Positions 1-8,726 of a stretch of 64,000 nucleotides of DNA are shown here, in pieces. A program made the position numbers and the translations under genes. The notes under the pieces were generated by a model. It did no database searches and was not told the DNA's origin. It worked only from the letters and a program-made list of their open reading frames with translations. Position 1 is the first letter of the stretch. Each line of letters starts with the position of its first letter. Source of the DNA: Streptomyces zingiberis (GTDB taxonomy: Bacteria > Actinomycetota > Actinomycetes > Streptomycetales > Streptomycetaceae); the NCBI RefSeq assembly GCF_012034935.1, contig NZ_JAATEN010000025.1, positions 1 through 64,000 of the forward strand, read 5' to 3'.

Positions 1-1207
1 GGGCGGTCCCGGGGCGCGGGGTGTACCCCCGCCCCTTCCAGGGCGCGCCGTGCCCGCGCCGGTACCGCACCGCCGAGCCGACCGTCCACACCAGATACAG
101 GGCGGCCGTGGCCGGGAGCAGCAGCGACGCCCGCGAGGGCTGCCCGTAGTAGCGCAGCACCGGCAGGTACGACACCGCCATCAGCGCCCACGCCAGCGCC
201 CCGGCCCCGGCCACCCAGTGGCTGCCCACCACCGGGCCGGCCACCAGCGCCGCCGGCGGCACCGCGTAGAGCAGCAGCAGCCCCGCCACCGCGCCGAGCA
301 GCAGCAGCGGGTTCCGCCGCAGCTGCGGGTAGGCGCTGCGCTCGACCATGGCCCGCACGTCCCGCAGGCGCGGGTACGCGCGGACACTGCGCACCCGGTC
401 CCCCAGGCCCAGCCAGAGCGTGCCGCCGCTGTCCCGGACGGCTTTCGCCAGCGCCACGTCGTCGATCACCGCGCCCCGGACCGACTCCGGGTAACCGGCC
501 CGCCGCGCGGCCGCGTCCCGCAGCAGCGCACAGCCGCCGGCCGCCGCCGCGGTCCGCGCGGCGGGCCGGTTGACCCGGCGGAAGGGGTAGAGCTGGGCGA
601 AGAAGTAGACGAACGCCGGGACGGTCAGCCGCTCCCAGGTGGTCGCCACCCGCAGCCGCGCCAGCAGCGAGACCAGGTCGGGCCCGTCCCGGTGCGCCGC
701 GCGCACCAGCTCCCGCAGGCTGTCCCGGCGGTGGACGATGTCGGCGTCCGTGAGCAGCAGATACTCCAGCTCCGGCATCCGGGAGCGGGCCAGCGCCACC
801 CCGTGCCGCACCGCCCACAGCTTCCCCGTCCAGCCGGGCTCGGGTTCCCCGGGGGAGGTGACCGTCAGCGGCAGCCCGGACCGGCCCACCCGGGGCGGGG
901 GGTGGTCGGCCAGGGAGCGGGCCAGGTCCCCGGTGCCGTCGGTGGAGCCGTCGTCCACGAGGAAGACCTCGGCCGGCCCGGGGTAGTCCAGCGCGAGGAG
1001 CGAGCCGAGACAGTCCGGCAGCACGTCCGCCTCGTCCCGCGCGGGGACGACGACGGCTACCGCGGGCCACCGCGCCGGGTCCCGCCGGTCCGGCAGCCGT
1101 ACGTCGGTCCGCCAGTAGAACCCCCGGCCCAGCAGCAGCCAGAGCCAGGCGGCCAGGGAGACGGCGGAGAGCGCGGTGCACGCGGTGAGGGGGGTGAGGG
1201 GGATCAC
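1..1207 (-). CDS. HpnB-like family 2 glycosyltransferase (3' end outside window)
   Basis: Membrane-associated GT-A glycosyltransferase. Reading the minus strand from a GTG at 1207 gives a hydrophobic N-terminal segment (ACTALSAVSLAAWLWLLLG), then VVVPARDEADVLP and FLVDDGSTDGT, the nucleotide-sugar binding part of family 2 enzymes, a LLTDADIVH metal-binding DxD-type motif, and two or three C-terminal membrane segments ending near WKGRGYTPR. This order matches the family annotated as hopene-associated glycosyltransferase HpnB. The frame is still open at base 1, so the last residues are missing; the WKGR motif usually lies close to the C-terminus, so little is lost. The acceptor is unknown. No hopanoid genes are visible in the window, so a hopanoid role is only the family label. 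Confidence 0.82.
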   Translation of the reverse strand, partial: MIPLTPLTACTALSAVSLAAWLWLLLGRGFYWRTDVRLPDRRDPARWPAVAVVVPARDEADVLPDCLGSLLALDYPGPAEVFLVDDGSTDGTGDLARSLADHPPPRVGRSGLPLTVTSPGEPEPGWTGKLWAVRHGVALARSRMPELEYLLLTDADIVHRRDSLRELVRAAHRDGPDLVSLLARLRVATTWERLTVPAFVYFFAQLYPFRRVNRPAARTAAAAGGCALLRDAAARRAGYPESVRGAVIDDVALAKAVRDSGGTLWLGLGDRVRSVRAYPRLRDVRAMVERSAYPQLRRNPLLLLGAVAGLLLLYAVPPAALVAGPVVGSHWVAGAGALAWALMAVSYLPVLRYYGQPSRASLLLPATAALYLVWTVGSAVRYRRGHGAPWKGRGYTPRPGTA

Positions 1208-1393
1208 CCGGCGCAGTCTGCCGGAGACCCCGGGCGCCGGCGGTGACCCGCTCCGCGTTTCCCGCGTGGGTCATCCGTGTGCCCACCCGGGCCGCCGGAG
1301 CGGGCCGGGAGGCCCCGCGCGGCCGGGCCACCGTGCGGCGGCGGGCCGGGCGGGCCCGGCGGGGCGGCACACCCCATCGCATAAGGTTGCCGG

Positions 1394-2182
1394 GTGAAGA
1401 TCGCGCTTCTGGACTCCGGTATCGGGCTGCTGGCGGCGGCCTCCGCCGTACGCGCGCTCCGTCCCGACGCGGCGCTGGTGCTCTCCAGCGACCCCGACGG
1501 GATGCCCTGGGGCCCGCGCACCCCCGAGGACGTCAGTGCCCGCGCGCTGGCCTGCGCACGCGCCGCGGTGGCCCACCGGCCGGACGCCCTGATCGTCGCC
1601 TGCAACACCGCCTCCGTGCACGCGCTGCCCGCGCTCCGCGCCGAGCTGGAGCCGGGCCTGCCCGTGATCGGCACCGTCCCGGCTATCAAGCCCGCCGCGG
1701 CGGGCGGCGGGCCGGTCGCCATCTGGGCCACCCCCGCCACCACCGGCAGCCCGTACCAGCGGCGCCTGATCCGCGAGTTCGCCGGCGGGGTCGAGGTCAC
1801 GGAGGTGCCCTGTCCCGGGCTGGCGGACGCGGTGGAGCGCGCCGACGAGGCGGAGACTGCGGCGGCGGTGGCCGCCGCCGCCGCGCTCACCCCGCCCGGG
1901 GTGCGGGCCGTCGTCCTCGGCTGTACCCACTACGAACTGGTGGCCGACCGTATCCGGGACGCCGTCCGCCCCCCGGGCGGCGCGCCCCTCGTGCTGCACG
2001 GCTCCGCCGAGGCCGTCGCCGCCCAGGCCCTGCGCCGCGCGGGGGCCCGTCCCGCCCCGGCGGCGGCGCCTTCCGGGGAGCTGAGCGTGGTGGCGAGCGG
2101 CCGGGAGAGCGCCCTGCCGCCGGCCGCGCTCGCCTACGCCGAGGGCCGTTCGCTGACCGCCGCGAGCCCGGCCCGCGGCTGA
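1394..2182 (+). CDS. glutamate/aspartate racemase family protein (MurI-like paralogue)
   Basis: A 262-residue cofactor-independent racemase fold. It has the N-terminal DSGIG motif near residue 7 and both catalytic cysteines of the family: VACNTAS (Cys70) and LGCTHY (Cys177). The family interconverts L- and D-glutamate for peptidoglycan using this cysteine pair. The N-terminal motif differs from the canonical MurI form (FDSGxGGL), so this may be a paralogue rather than the housekeeping enzyme. The GTG start has TAAGGT ending 6 nt upstream, consistent with a leaderless mRNA. It is monocistronic and followed by a strong hairpin. Confidence 0.75.
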   Translation: MKIALLDSGIGLLAAASAVRALRPDAALVLSSDPDGMPWGPRTPEDVSARALACARAAVAHRPDALIVACNTASVHALPALRAELEPGLPVIGTVPAIKPAAAGGGPVAIWATPATTGSPYQRRLIREFAGGVEVTEVPCPGLADAVERADEAETAAAVAAAAALTPPGVRAVVLGCTHYELVADRIRDAVRPPGGAPLVLHGSAEAVAAQALRRAGARPAPAAAPSGELSVVASGRESALPPAALAYAEGRSLTAASPARG

Positions 2183-2340
2183 CGGGACACCCTTCCGGCG
2201 GTGATCCGCGCCTCCCGGCGCCCGCTCCCGGGCCCCCTCCCGGCCCTCCGCTCCCGGCCCCGTCCGCCGGGCGCGCCCGTGTCCGCCCCGGGCGGCCGGT
2301 TCCGCGGAGGGGGCCGGGAGCCGGACACCCAGGGCTTCCG

Positions 2341-2370
2341 GCGGCGGGGTGGCGCGCGCCACCCCGCCGC
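2341..2370 (+). terminator. perfect 15-bp palindrome, probable terminator
   Basis: The arms 2341-2355 and 2356-2370 are perfectly complementary and G+C-rich, lying between the racemase stop and the Nudix promoter. There is no T-run, as is usual for actinomycete terminators. Confidence 0.6.
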
Positions 2371-2460
2371 CGTCACGGGGGGAGCCGGGGCCCCCGGGCG
2401 GCGCGGTCGCGGGGCGAGGCGGTATGCGGCCCTTCCCGGCGCCGGCACTAGGCTCGGCCC

Positions 2461-2943
2461 ATGCCGATCCCCGACTTCATCCGCGCCCTGCGCGCCACCG
2501 CCGGCCAGCAGTTGCTCTTCCTCCCCGGCGTCAGCGCCATCGTGTTCGACGAGGACTCGCGGCGGGTGCTGCTCGTGCGGCGCGCGGACACCGGGCGCTG
2601 GTCGATCATCGGAGGCATCATCGAGCCGGGGGAGCAGCCCGCGCTGACGGCGGTCCGCGAGGTCTACGAGGAGACGGCCGTGCGCTGCGTGCCCGAGCGG
2701 CTGGTGCTGGTGCAGACGCTGGAGCCGGTGCGCTACCCCAACGGCGACCTGTGCCAGTTCGTGGACATCTCCTTCCGCTGCCGTGCCACCGGCGGTGAGG
2801 CGCGGGTCAACGACGACGAGTCGCTGGAGGTCGGCTGGTTCCCGGTGGACGCCCTGCCGGACCTGGAGGACTTCGCCGCCGCCCGGGTGGGGCAGGCCCT
2901 CGCGGAGGGGCCCGCGTGGTTCGCCCCCATGACCGACGTCTGA
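2461..2943 (+). CDS. Nudix hydrolase
   Basis: A 160-residue Nudix protein. The Nudix box runs from G52 through E58 to REVYEETAV (residues 66-74), giving the Mg-binding REUxEE core. The usual glycine before the last hydrophobic residue is alanine (A73), a tolerated but non-consensus change. The family cleaves nucleoside diphosphates linked to another moiety; substrate cannot be assigned. The N-terminal lead (residues 1-20) resembles Nudix proteins in which the box follows a short helix. TAGGCT at 2449-2454 ends 6 nt before the ATG, so the transcript is probably leaderless. The next gene starts 57 nt downstream but has its own TAGGGT element. Confidence 0.85.
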   Translation: MPIPDFIRALRATAGQQLLFLPGVSAIVFDEDSRRVLLVRRADTGRWSIIGGIIEPGEQPALTAVREVYEETAVRCVPERLVLVQTLEPVRYPNGDLCQFVDISFRCRATGGEARVNDDESLEVGWFPVDALPDLEDFAAARVGQALAEGPAWFAPMTDV

Positions 2944-2999
2944 AGTATGGGCTGGGACCACATCGGTGGGCGCGACCCGGGCTGCCTAGGGTGCCGGGC

Positions 3000-3827
3000 A
3001 TGACCGTGCCCCCTTCCGTGCCCGCCGCCCCGGCCGCCGCGCCCGCCGCGGCCCCGCTCACCGTCGCCCTCGACCTCTCCGGCCGCACCGCCCTCGTCAC
3101 CGGCGCCGCCGGCGGTATCGGCCGCGCCTGCGCGCTGCGCCTGGCGGCGGCCGGGGCCACGGTGAGAGCCGTGGACCGGGACGGTGACGGGCTCGCGGAG
3201 CTCGGCGCCCGCGCGGACGGGCTGCCCGGTGAGGTGCACCCCTGCGAGCTGGACCTCACCGACCTCGACGCCGCCGAGCGCGCCGCCGCCGGCACCGACG
3301 TCCTGGTCAACAACGCCGGGCTGCAACTGGTGCGGCCCATCGAGGAGTTTCCGCCGGACGTCTTCTCCACGGTGCTCACCGTGATGCTGGAGGCGCCCTT
3401 CCGGCTGATCCGCGGCGCCCTGCCGCACATGTACGGCCGCGGCTGGGGCCGGGTCGTCAACATCTCCTCGGTGCACGGGCTGCGCGCCTCCGCCTACAAG
3501 TCCGCGTATGTGGCGGCCAAACACGGGCTGGAGGGGCTCTCCAAGGTGACCGCCCTGGAGGGGGCCGAGCACGGGGTCACCTCCAACTGCGTCAGCCCCG
3601 GCTACGTCCGCACCCCCCTGGTGGAGAAGCAGATCGCCGACCAGGCCGCGGCGCACGGCATCCCCGCCGAGCGGGTCGTCACCGAGGTGCTGCTGGCCGG
3701 GACCGCGCTCAAGCGGCTCGTGGAGCCGGAGGAGGTCGCGGAGGCGGTGGCCTATCTGTGCGCGCCGCAGGCGTCGTTCGTCACCGGCGCCTCCCTGCCG
3801 CTCGACGGCGGATGGACGGCGCACTGA
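3000..3827 (+). CDS. bdhA: SDR family 3-hydroxybutyrate dehydrogenase
   Basis: A 275-residue short-chain dehydrogenase that most resembles D-beta-hydroxybutyrate dehydrogenase, which interconverts 3-hydroxybutyrate and acetoacetate with NAD. It has a Rossmann motif TGAAGGIG (residues 34-41), NNAG (104-107), and a catalytic Ser157/Tyr170/Lys174 triad in NISSVHG...SAYVAAKHG. The segment VHGLRASAYKSAY and the C-terminal GTALKRLVEPEEVA are typical of this subgroup. The ATG at 3000 is chosen over an upstream in-frame codon because it precedes the SDR core by a normal distance and TAGGGT lies 7 nt before it. A PucR-type regulator follows, and a carboxylate-type transporter is convergent, suggesting a ketone-body or organic-acid use module. 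Confidence 0.82.
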   Translation: MTVPPSVPAAPAAAPAAAPLTVALDLSGRTALVTGAAGGIGRACALRLAAAGATVRAVDRDGDGLAELGARADGLPGEVHPCELDLTDLDAAERAAAGTDVLVNNAGLQLVRPIEEFPPDVFSTVLTVMLEAPFRLIRGALPHMYGRGWGRVVNISSVHGLRASAYKSAYVAAKHGLEGLSKVTALEGAEHGVTSNCVSPGYVRTPLVEKQIADQAAAHGIPAERVVTEVLLAGTALKRLVEPEEVAEAVAYLCAPQASFVTGASLPLDGGWTAH

Positions 3828-3833
3828 CCGGCC

Positions 3834-3873
3834 CCGGGCCGGCCGGCGCGGGCCCCGGCGCCGGCCGGCCCGG
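3834..3873 (+). terminator. 16-bp perfect hairpin after bdhA
   Basis: Arms 3834-3849 and 3858-3873 pair perfectly around an 8-nt loop, 6 nt after the bdhA stop. It separates bdhA from the regulator, which therefore probably has its own promoter. Confidence 0.65.
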
Positions 3874-3949
3874 CTCCCCGGAGCCCGCCGCCCGGCGGCC
3901 CCCGCTCCCGGCTGGCGCGCGGGGCCTGCCGCCGGGTATGCCTGGGGCC

Positions 3950-5938
3950 ATGCCCCGACCCGAGACGGGCCGGCCCGTCCCGGCCGGCCCCGCCGAGACC
4001 CCTTACCTGGAGCTGCTCTCCCGCGGCGCCGCCGCCGACGAGTACGAGCGGCCGCTGCTGCGCGCCCGGGCGGACGGGGCCGGGCCGGCGGAACTGGCCG
4101 CGCTGGACCGCGCCAAGCTGCTCGCGCTCCGCGTCCGGGCCGAGCTGGACGGGCGGCGCCGCCGCGAGGCGGAGCTGTCGGCGCTGTTCGAGACGGCGCA
4201 CGAGATGGCCGGGCTGCGCGACCTGGACGCCGTCCTCCAGGCCATCGTCCAGCGCGCCCGTTCGCTGCTGGGCACCGAGTGCGCCTACATGACGCTCAAC
4301 GACCCGGAGGCCGGCGACACGTACATGCGGGTCACCGACGGCTCGGTCTCCGCCCGTTTCCAGCAGCTCCGGCTCGGCATGGGGGAGGGGCTGGGAGGCC
4401 TGGTGGCCCAGACCGCCCGGCCGTACGTGACGGAGAGCTACTTCGAGGACCCGCGGTTCGAGCACACCCAGACCATCGACTCCGGCGTGCGCGACGAGGG
4501 CCTGGTCGCGATCCTCGGCGTACCGCTGATGATCGGCAGCAGCGTCATCGGGGTGCTGTTCGCCGCGGACCGGCGCGCCCGGGTGTTCGAACGCGAGCAG
4601 ATCGCGCTGCTCGCGTCCTTCGCGGCACACGCCGCCGTCGCCATCGACTCGGCGAACCTGCTCTCCGAGACCCGCTCCGCGCTGGCCGGCCTGGAGGCCG
4701 CGCACGCCGTCATCCGGGACCGCAGTGGGGTCATCGAACGCGCCTCCGAGGTGCACGACCGCCTCACCGAACTGGTGCTGCGCGGCGGCGGGGTACGGGA
4801 CGTGGCGGACGCGGTGGCCGAGGTGCTCTCCGGCTCCGTGGAGTTCACCGAGGCGGCCCCGGTGCCCGGGGGCGCCGTCGAGCGCTCCCGGACGGCCGGC
4901 CGCGCGGTACGGGACGGGACGGACTGGGTGGCCGCCGTCGCCGCGGGCGGTGAACTGCTGGGCGCCCTCGTGCTCCGCGGCCACCCCGGGCTCGACCCCG
5001 TCGACCAGCGCACCCTGGAACGCGCCGCGATGGTCACCTCGCTGCTGCTGCTCGCCCGGCGCTCCGCGGGCGAGGCCGAGCAGCGGGTGCGCGGCGAGCT
5101 CCTGGACGACCTGCTCGACGCGCCGGACCGCGACCCCCGCCTGCTGCGCGAACGGGCCGCCCGGCTCACCGCCGACCTCGACGCCCCGCACGTGGTGCTC
5201 GCCGCCCGGGTCGCCGGCGGGGCCGCGGAGGGTCTCCCCGCGGGCCCGGCGGGCCCCGCCGCCCGGGGCCGGTCCGTCCCCGCCGGTGACGCGCCCGCGG
5301 GCGGTGCGCTCGCCGACCGGCAGCGCCTGTGGTCGGCCGCCTCCCACCTCGCCGCCACCCGGCACGGCCTCGCCGCCGCGCGGGACGGCGGCACGGTCCT
5401 GCTGCTGCCCGCGACGGGGGAGGAGAGCGCCGCCGAGACCGCGCGGCAGGCCGCCCGGCAGCTCGGCGCCGCCGTCCGGGGAGCCGTCACCGTCGGCGCC
5501 TCCGCGCCCGTACCGGCGCCCGCCGCCCGCCCGGGCGCCGTCGCCGCCGCGTACGCCGAGGCCCGCCGCTGCCTGGAGGCGCTGCTGCTGCTGGGGAGGG
5601 CCGGGCAGGGGGCCGCCACCGAGGACTTCGGCTTCCTGGGGCTGCTGCTGGCGGACTCGCGGGACGTCGCCTCCTTCGTCCGCCGCACCATCGGGCCGGT
5701 CACCGACTACGACGCCCGGCGCGGTACCGAACTGGTGCGCACCCTGGAGGCGTACTTCGCCTGCGGGATGAGCCCGGCCCGCACCAAGGACGAACTCCAC
5801 GTCCACGTGAACACCGTCGCGCAGCGGCTGGAGCGGATCGCCCGGCTCCTGGGCGAGGACTGGCAGTCGCCGGCCCGGGCCCTGGAGGTGCAGCTCGCCT
5901 TGCGGCTGAACCGGCTCTCCGCGGCCGTCGGGCCCTGA
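3950..5938 (+). CDS. GAF-PucR/CdaR-type transcriptional regulator
   Basis: About 662 residues. An N-terminal GAF sensor domain (roughly residues 70-220, including GTECAYMTLNDPEAGDTYM and PYVTESYFEDPRF) is followed by a linker, a degenerate central region, and a C-terminal PucR-type helix-turn-helix ending in RTLEAYFACGMSPARTKDE and HVHVNTVAQRLERI. Proteins of this type near bdhA commonly respond to small carboxylates, and the position between bdhA and an MHS transporter supports control of that pair. An ATG at 3938 is also in frame; 3950 was chosen because it gives the MPRPETGRP start with GGGG just upstream. The ligand is unknown. Confidence 0.8.
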   Translation: MPRPETGRPVPAGPAETPYLELLSRGAAADEYERPLLRARADGAGPAELAALDRAKLLALRVRAELDGRRRREAELSALFETAHEMAGLRDLDAVLQAIVQRARSLLGTECAYMTLNDPEAGDTYMRVTDGSVSARFQQLRLGMGEGLGGLVAQTARPYVTESYFEDPRFEHTQTIDSGVRDEGLVAILGVPLMIGSSVIGVLFAADRRARVFEREQIALLASFAAHAAVAIDSANLLSETRSALAGLEAAHAVIRDRSGVIERASEVHDRLTELVLRGGGVRDVADAVAEVLSGSVEFTEAAPVPGGAVERSRTAGRAVRDGTDWVAAVAAGGELLGALVLRGHPGLDPVDQRTLERAAMVTSLLLLARRSAGEAEQRVRGELLDDLLDAPDRDPRLLRERAARLTADLDAPHVVLAARVAGGAAEGLPAGPAGPAARGRSVPAGDAPAGGALADRQRLWSAASHLAATRHGLAAARDGGTVLLLPATGEESAAETARQAARQLGAAVRGAVTVGASAPVPAPAARPGAVAAAYAEARRCLEALLLLGRAGQGAATEDFGFLGLLLADSRDVASFVRRTIGPVTDYDARRGTELVRTLEAYFACGMSPARTKDELHVHVNTVAQRLERIARLLGEDWQSPARALEVQLALRLNRLSAAVGP

Positions 5939-6152
5939 GCCCTCCGGCCCTTGAGCCCTGCGGGTCCCCGGGTGGCGCCGCGCGGGTGGCCGCCGCCGGA
6001 CCCTGGCCTCCCGGCCGCCCTCGGCCCGAGCTTCCCGGTGTCTCCCGCCCCTCAGGCTCCGGGTGCCTCCGGCCGCCGGCCCCGCGCACGGGGGCGCGGC
6101 CCCGGGGCGCCCTCCCGGCTCCACCCGGGCACCGGCGGCGGGTCCGGCACGG

Positions 6153-6185
6153 CGGAGGGCGCCCACCTCGGGTGGGCGCCCTCCG
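6153..6185. terminator. bidirectional terminator between convergent genes
   Basis: A 15-bp perfect stem (6153-6167 with 6171-6185) closes a TCG loop and is followed by TTCGT. It lies between the convergent PucR and MHS genes and can serve both. Confidence 0.85.
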
Positions 6186-6208
6186 TTCGTCCCCTGCTCC
6201 GCTCCCGC

Positions 6209-7630
6209 TCAGACCGTGCGGCCGGCCGGTTCCGGGCCGGTGTCCGCGGTGCCGGGCTCCGCCGGCCCGGCGGGGCCGTCCGGGTCCAGCTCGGTCAGGT
6301 CGCTGTTGCGCGTCTCCCGGGCCACGCCGACCGCCAGCAGCGTCAGCAGCACCGCCGCGATCACGTAGAGGGCGATCGGCGTGGAGCTGCCGAAGTCGGC
6401 CAGGAGCGCCGTGGCGATCAGCGGCGCCGGGGCGCCCGCCAGCACCGAGGAGAACTGGGCTCCGATGGAGGCGCCGGAGTACCGCATCCGCGTCGCGAAC
6501 AGCTCGGCGAAGAACGCCGCCTGCGGGGCGTACATGGCGCCGTGGAAGATCAGGCCCACCGTGACGGCGAGCAGCAGGTTCCCGAAGGTGCCGGTGTCGA
6601 TCAGGGCGAAGAACGGGAACGCCCAGAGCCCCACGCCCGCCGCGCCGAGCAGGTAGACCGGGCGCCGGCCGATCCGGTCGGAGAGCGCTCCCCAGACGGG
6701 GATGGTCACGAAGTGGATCGCGGAGGCGATCAGCACGGCGTTGAGCGCCGTCTGCTGACTCAGATCCACCTGCTCCGTCGCGTAGACGAGGATGAAGGCG
6801 GTCACCACGTAGTAGCTGATGTTCTCGGCCATCCGGGCGCCCATGGCGATCAGGACGTCCCGCCAGTGGTGACGCAGGACGGCGACCAGCGGCATCCGCT
6901 CGGCGGCGGAGACCTCCGCGCCCTGCTCGGCCTGGGCGGCCTTGCGGGCCGCCGCCTGCTCCATGGCCTGCTTGAACACCGGCGACTCGTCCACCGCCAG
7001 CCGGACCCACAGCCCGATCACGACCAGCACGCCGGAGAGGAGGAAGGGCACCCGCCAGCCCCAGCTGAGGAAGGCGGCCTCGGAGAGGGTGGCGGTCAGC
7101 AGCGCCAGTACACCGGTGGCGATCAGCTGCCCGGCGGGCGCGCCCGTCTGCGGCCACGACGCCCAGAAGCCGCGCCGCCGGGCGTCCCCGTGTTCGGAGA
7201 CCAGCAGCACCGCGCCGCCCCACTCGCCGCCCAGCGCGAACCCCTGTACCAGCCGTAGCGCGGTCAGCAGCAGCGGTGCGGCGACACCGATGGTGGCGTG
7301 GGTGGGCAGCAGGCCGATGGCGAAGGTCGCGCCGCCCATCAGCAGCAGGCTCAGCACCAGCAGCTTCTTGCGCCCGAGCCGGTCGCCGTAGTGGCCGAAG
7401 ACCAGGGCGCCGATCGGGCGGGCCGCGAAGCCCACGGCGTAGGTGAGGAACGCCAGCAGGGTGCCGACCAGGGGTTCCGAGTCGGGGAAGAAGAGCTTGT
7501 TGAAGACGAGGGCCGCGGCGGCCCCGTAGAGGAAGAAGTCGTACCACTCGATGGTGGTGCCGATGAGGCTCGCGGCCACGACGCGCTTCAGGCTCGAGGG
7601 CGTCGGGGGAGGGGCTGCTGCGGAGGCCAT
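6209..7630 (-). CDS. MFS transporter, metabolite:H+ symporter (MHS) family
   Basis: A 473-residue 12-helix permease. The signature GTTIEWYDFFLYG near residue 24, GHYGDRLGRKK after TM2, QGFALGGEWGGAVLL in TM4 and SDRIGRRPVYL in the central loop are the standard MHS motifs (proline/betaine, shikimate, citrate and alpha-ketoglutarate carriers). It should import an organic acid or zwitterion with protons. The ATG at 7630 has GGAAGTGG upstream; longer frames upstream lack transporter character. Convergent with the PucR/bdhA genes, so substrate may be hydroxybutyrate or a related acid, but that is inference. Confidence 0.9.
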   Translation of the reverse strand: MASAAAPPPTPSSLKRVVAASLIGTTIEWYDFFLYGAAAALVFNKLFFPDSEPLVGTLLAFLTYAVGFAARPIGALVFGHYGDRLGRKKLLVLSLLLMGGATFAIGLLPTHATIGVAAPLLLTALRLVQGFALGGEWGGAVLLVSEHGDARRRGFWASWPQTGAPAGQLIATGVLALLTATLSEAAFLSWGWRVPFLLSGVLVVIGLWVRLAVDESPVFKQAMEQAAARKAAQAEQGAEVSAAERMPLVAVLRHHWRDVLIAMGARMAENISYYVVTAFILVYATEQVDLSQQTALNAVLIASAIHFVTIPVWGALSDRIGRRPVYLLGAAGVGLWAFPFFALIDTGTFGNLLLAVTVGLIFHGAMYAPQAAFFAELFATRMRYSGASIGAQFSSVLAGAPAPLIATALLADFGSSTPIALYVIAAVLLTLLAVGVARETRNSDLTELDPDGPAGPAEPGTADTGPEPAGRTV

Positions 7631-7894
7631 GTGCACCACTTCCAGTGCTCGCTGGGGACGTTTCCTGTTCACGTGTCGGCACACCGTAGAAACACGCAGG
7701 TCAGGAACACATGTGGTGGGGCCACACACTTCGCCGGGGGAGCGTGCGCGCGGCCACCATGGAGCCGGTGGCCCGCCGGAGGGCCTCCCTCCGGCGGGAC
7801 CCCGCGAGGCGGCAGGGGAGAGCTCCGGGGGCCGCCCGGTCCCTCATCGCCCGATACCGCCCGCGGTGTCCGGGCCGCCGGTTAGGCTGAGCCC

Positions 7895-8467
7895 ATGCCG
7901 TCCGCCCGCCGTACCGCACGCCAGAGCGATCTGCTCCGGCGGCTGGTGGCGCTGGTGGCGGCGGAGGGTTTCGCCTCCTTCACCCTCGACGACCTCGCCG
8001 AACGGCTCCGCTGTTCCAAGACGACGCTGTACGCGCTGGCCGGCAGCAAGCAGGAACTGGTCCGGGAAGCGGTGAAGTACTACTTCCGGGCCGCGGCCGA
8101 CGCCGTCGAGAAGGAGATCGCCGACACCGGCGAGCCCGCCGACCGCGTGGTGGTCTACCTCAAGGCCGTCTCCGAGCAGCTCCGGCCGCTCTCCCGGCGC
8201 TTCCTGGACGACATGGCCCAGTTCCCGCCCGCCCGCGAGGTCTACGAGGCCAACACCCGCCACGCCGCCGACCGGGTACGGCAGCTGATCACGGAAGGGG
8301 TGGCGGCGGGCGCCTTCCGCGACGTGCACGCGGCCTTCGTGGGCGAGGTCGTCGCCGCCGCGATGCAGGGCATCCAGCGGGGCGAGGTCACCGCGCGGAC
8401 CGGGCTGTCCGACGCCGACGCCTACGCCGAGCTCGCCTCGCTGATCGTGCACGCCGTCTCCTCCTGA
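7895..8467 (+). CDS. TetR family transcriptional regulator
   Basis: A 190-residue repressor with an N-terminal TetR helix-turn-helix (residues 10-55: FTLDDLAERLRCSKTTLYALAGSK) and an alpha-helical ligand domain carrying FLDDMAQFPPAREVYE. TAGGCT at 7883-7888 ends 6 nt before the ATG, indicating a leaderless transcript. The next genes on the same strand (acyl-CoA dehydrogenase and SDR) begin 260 nt downstream behind a palindrome suited to a TetR dimer, so the likely target is that operon. The 264-nt divergent gap to the MHS gene shows no other gene. Confidence 0.88.
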   Translation: MPSARRTARQSDLLRRLVALVAAEGFASFTLDDLAERLRCSKTTLYALAGSKQELVREAVKYYFRAAADAVEKEIADTGEPADRVVVYLKAVSEQLRPLSRRFLDDMAQFPPAREVYEANTRHAADRVRQLITEGVAAGAFRDVHAAFVGEVVAAAMQGIQRGEVTARTGLSDADAYAELASLIVHAVSS

Positions 8468-8652
8468 GCGGCTCCTGAGCGGCCGGGCCGCTCCCGGGGA
8501 GCCGGCTCTCCGGCCGGCACCCCGCGCCCACGCCCCGTGCCCCGATCTCCACGCCCCGTGCCCCGTCCCCACGGCCGCGGCCCCTGCCCGCCCGCGCCGC
8601 CCCGTCCGGCCACGGTTCCCGCCGTCCGGGGCTGGCCTCGCCGTACCAGAAA

Positions 8653-8668
8653 CGATACTCTCGTATCG
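8653..8668. promoter_or_regulatory. candidate TetR operator
   Basis: CGATAC, 4 nt, GTATCG is a perfect inverted repeat about 60 nt before the acyl-CoA dehydrogenase ATG and downstream of the TetR gene. Size and symmetry fit a TetR-family dimer site. Function is inferred. Confidence 0.5.
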
Positions 8669-8673
8669 GTTGC

Positions 8674-8707
8674 AGTATCACTCATGGTGTCACTCGCAGT
8701 GTCACTC
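8674..8707 (+). repeat. three 12-bp phased direct repeats in the acyl-CoA dehydrogenase leader
   Basis: The decamer RGTRTCACTC occurs at 8674, 8686 and 8698, exactly 12 bp apart, between the palindrome and the start codon. It may be a binding array or a 5' UTR element. Confidence 0.6.
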
Positions 8708-8726
8708 AAGGACGGGAACGGGACCC

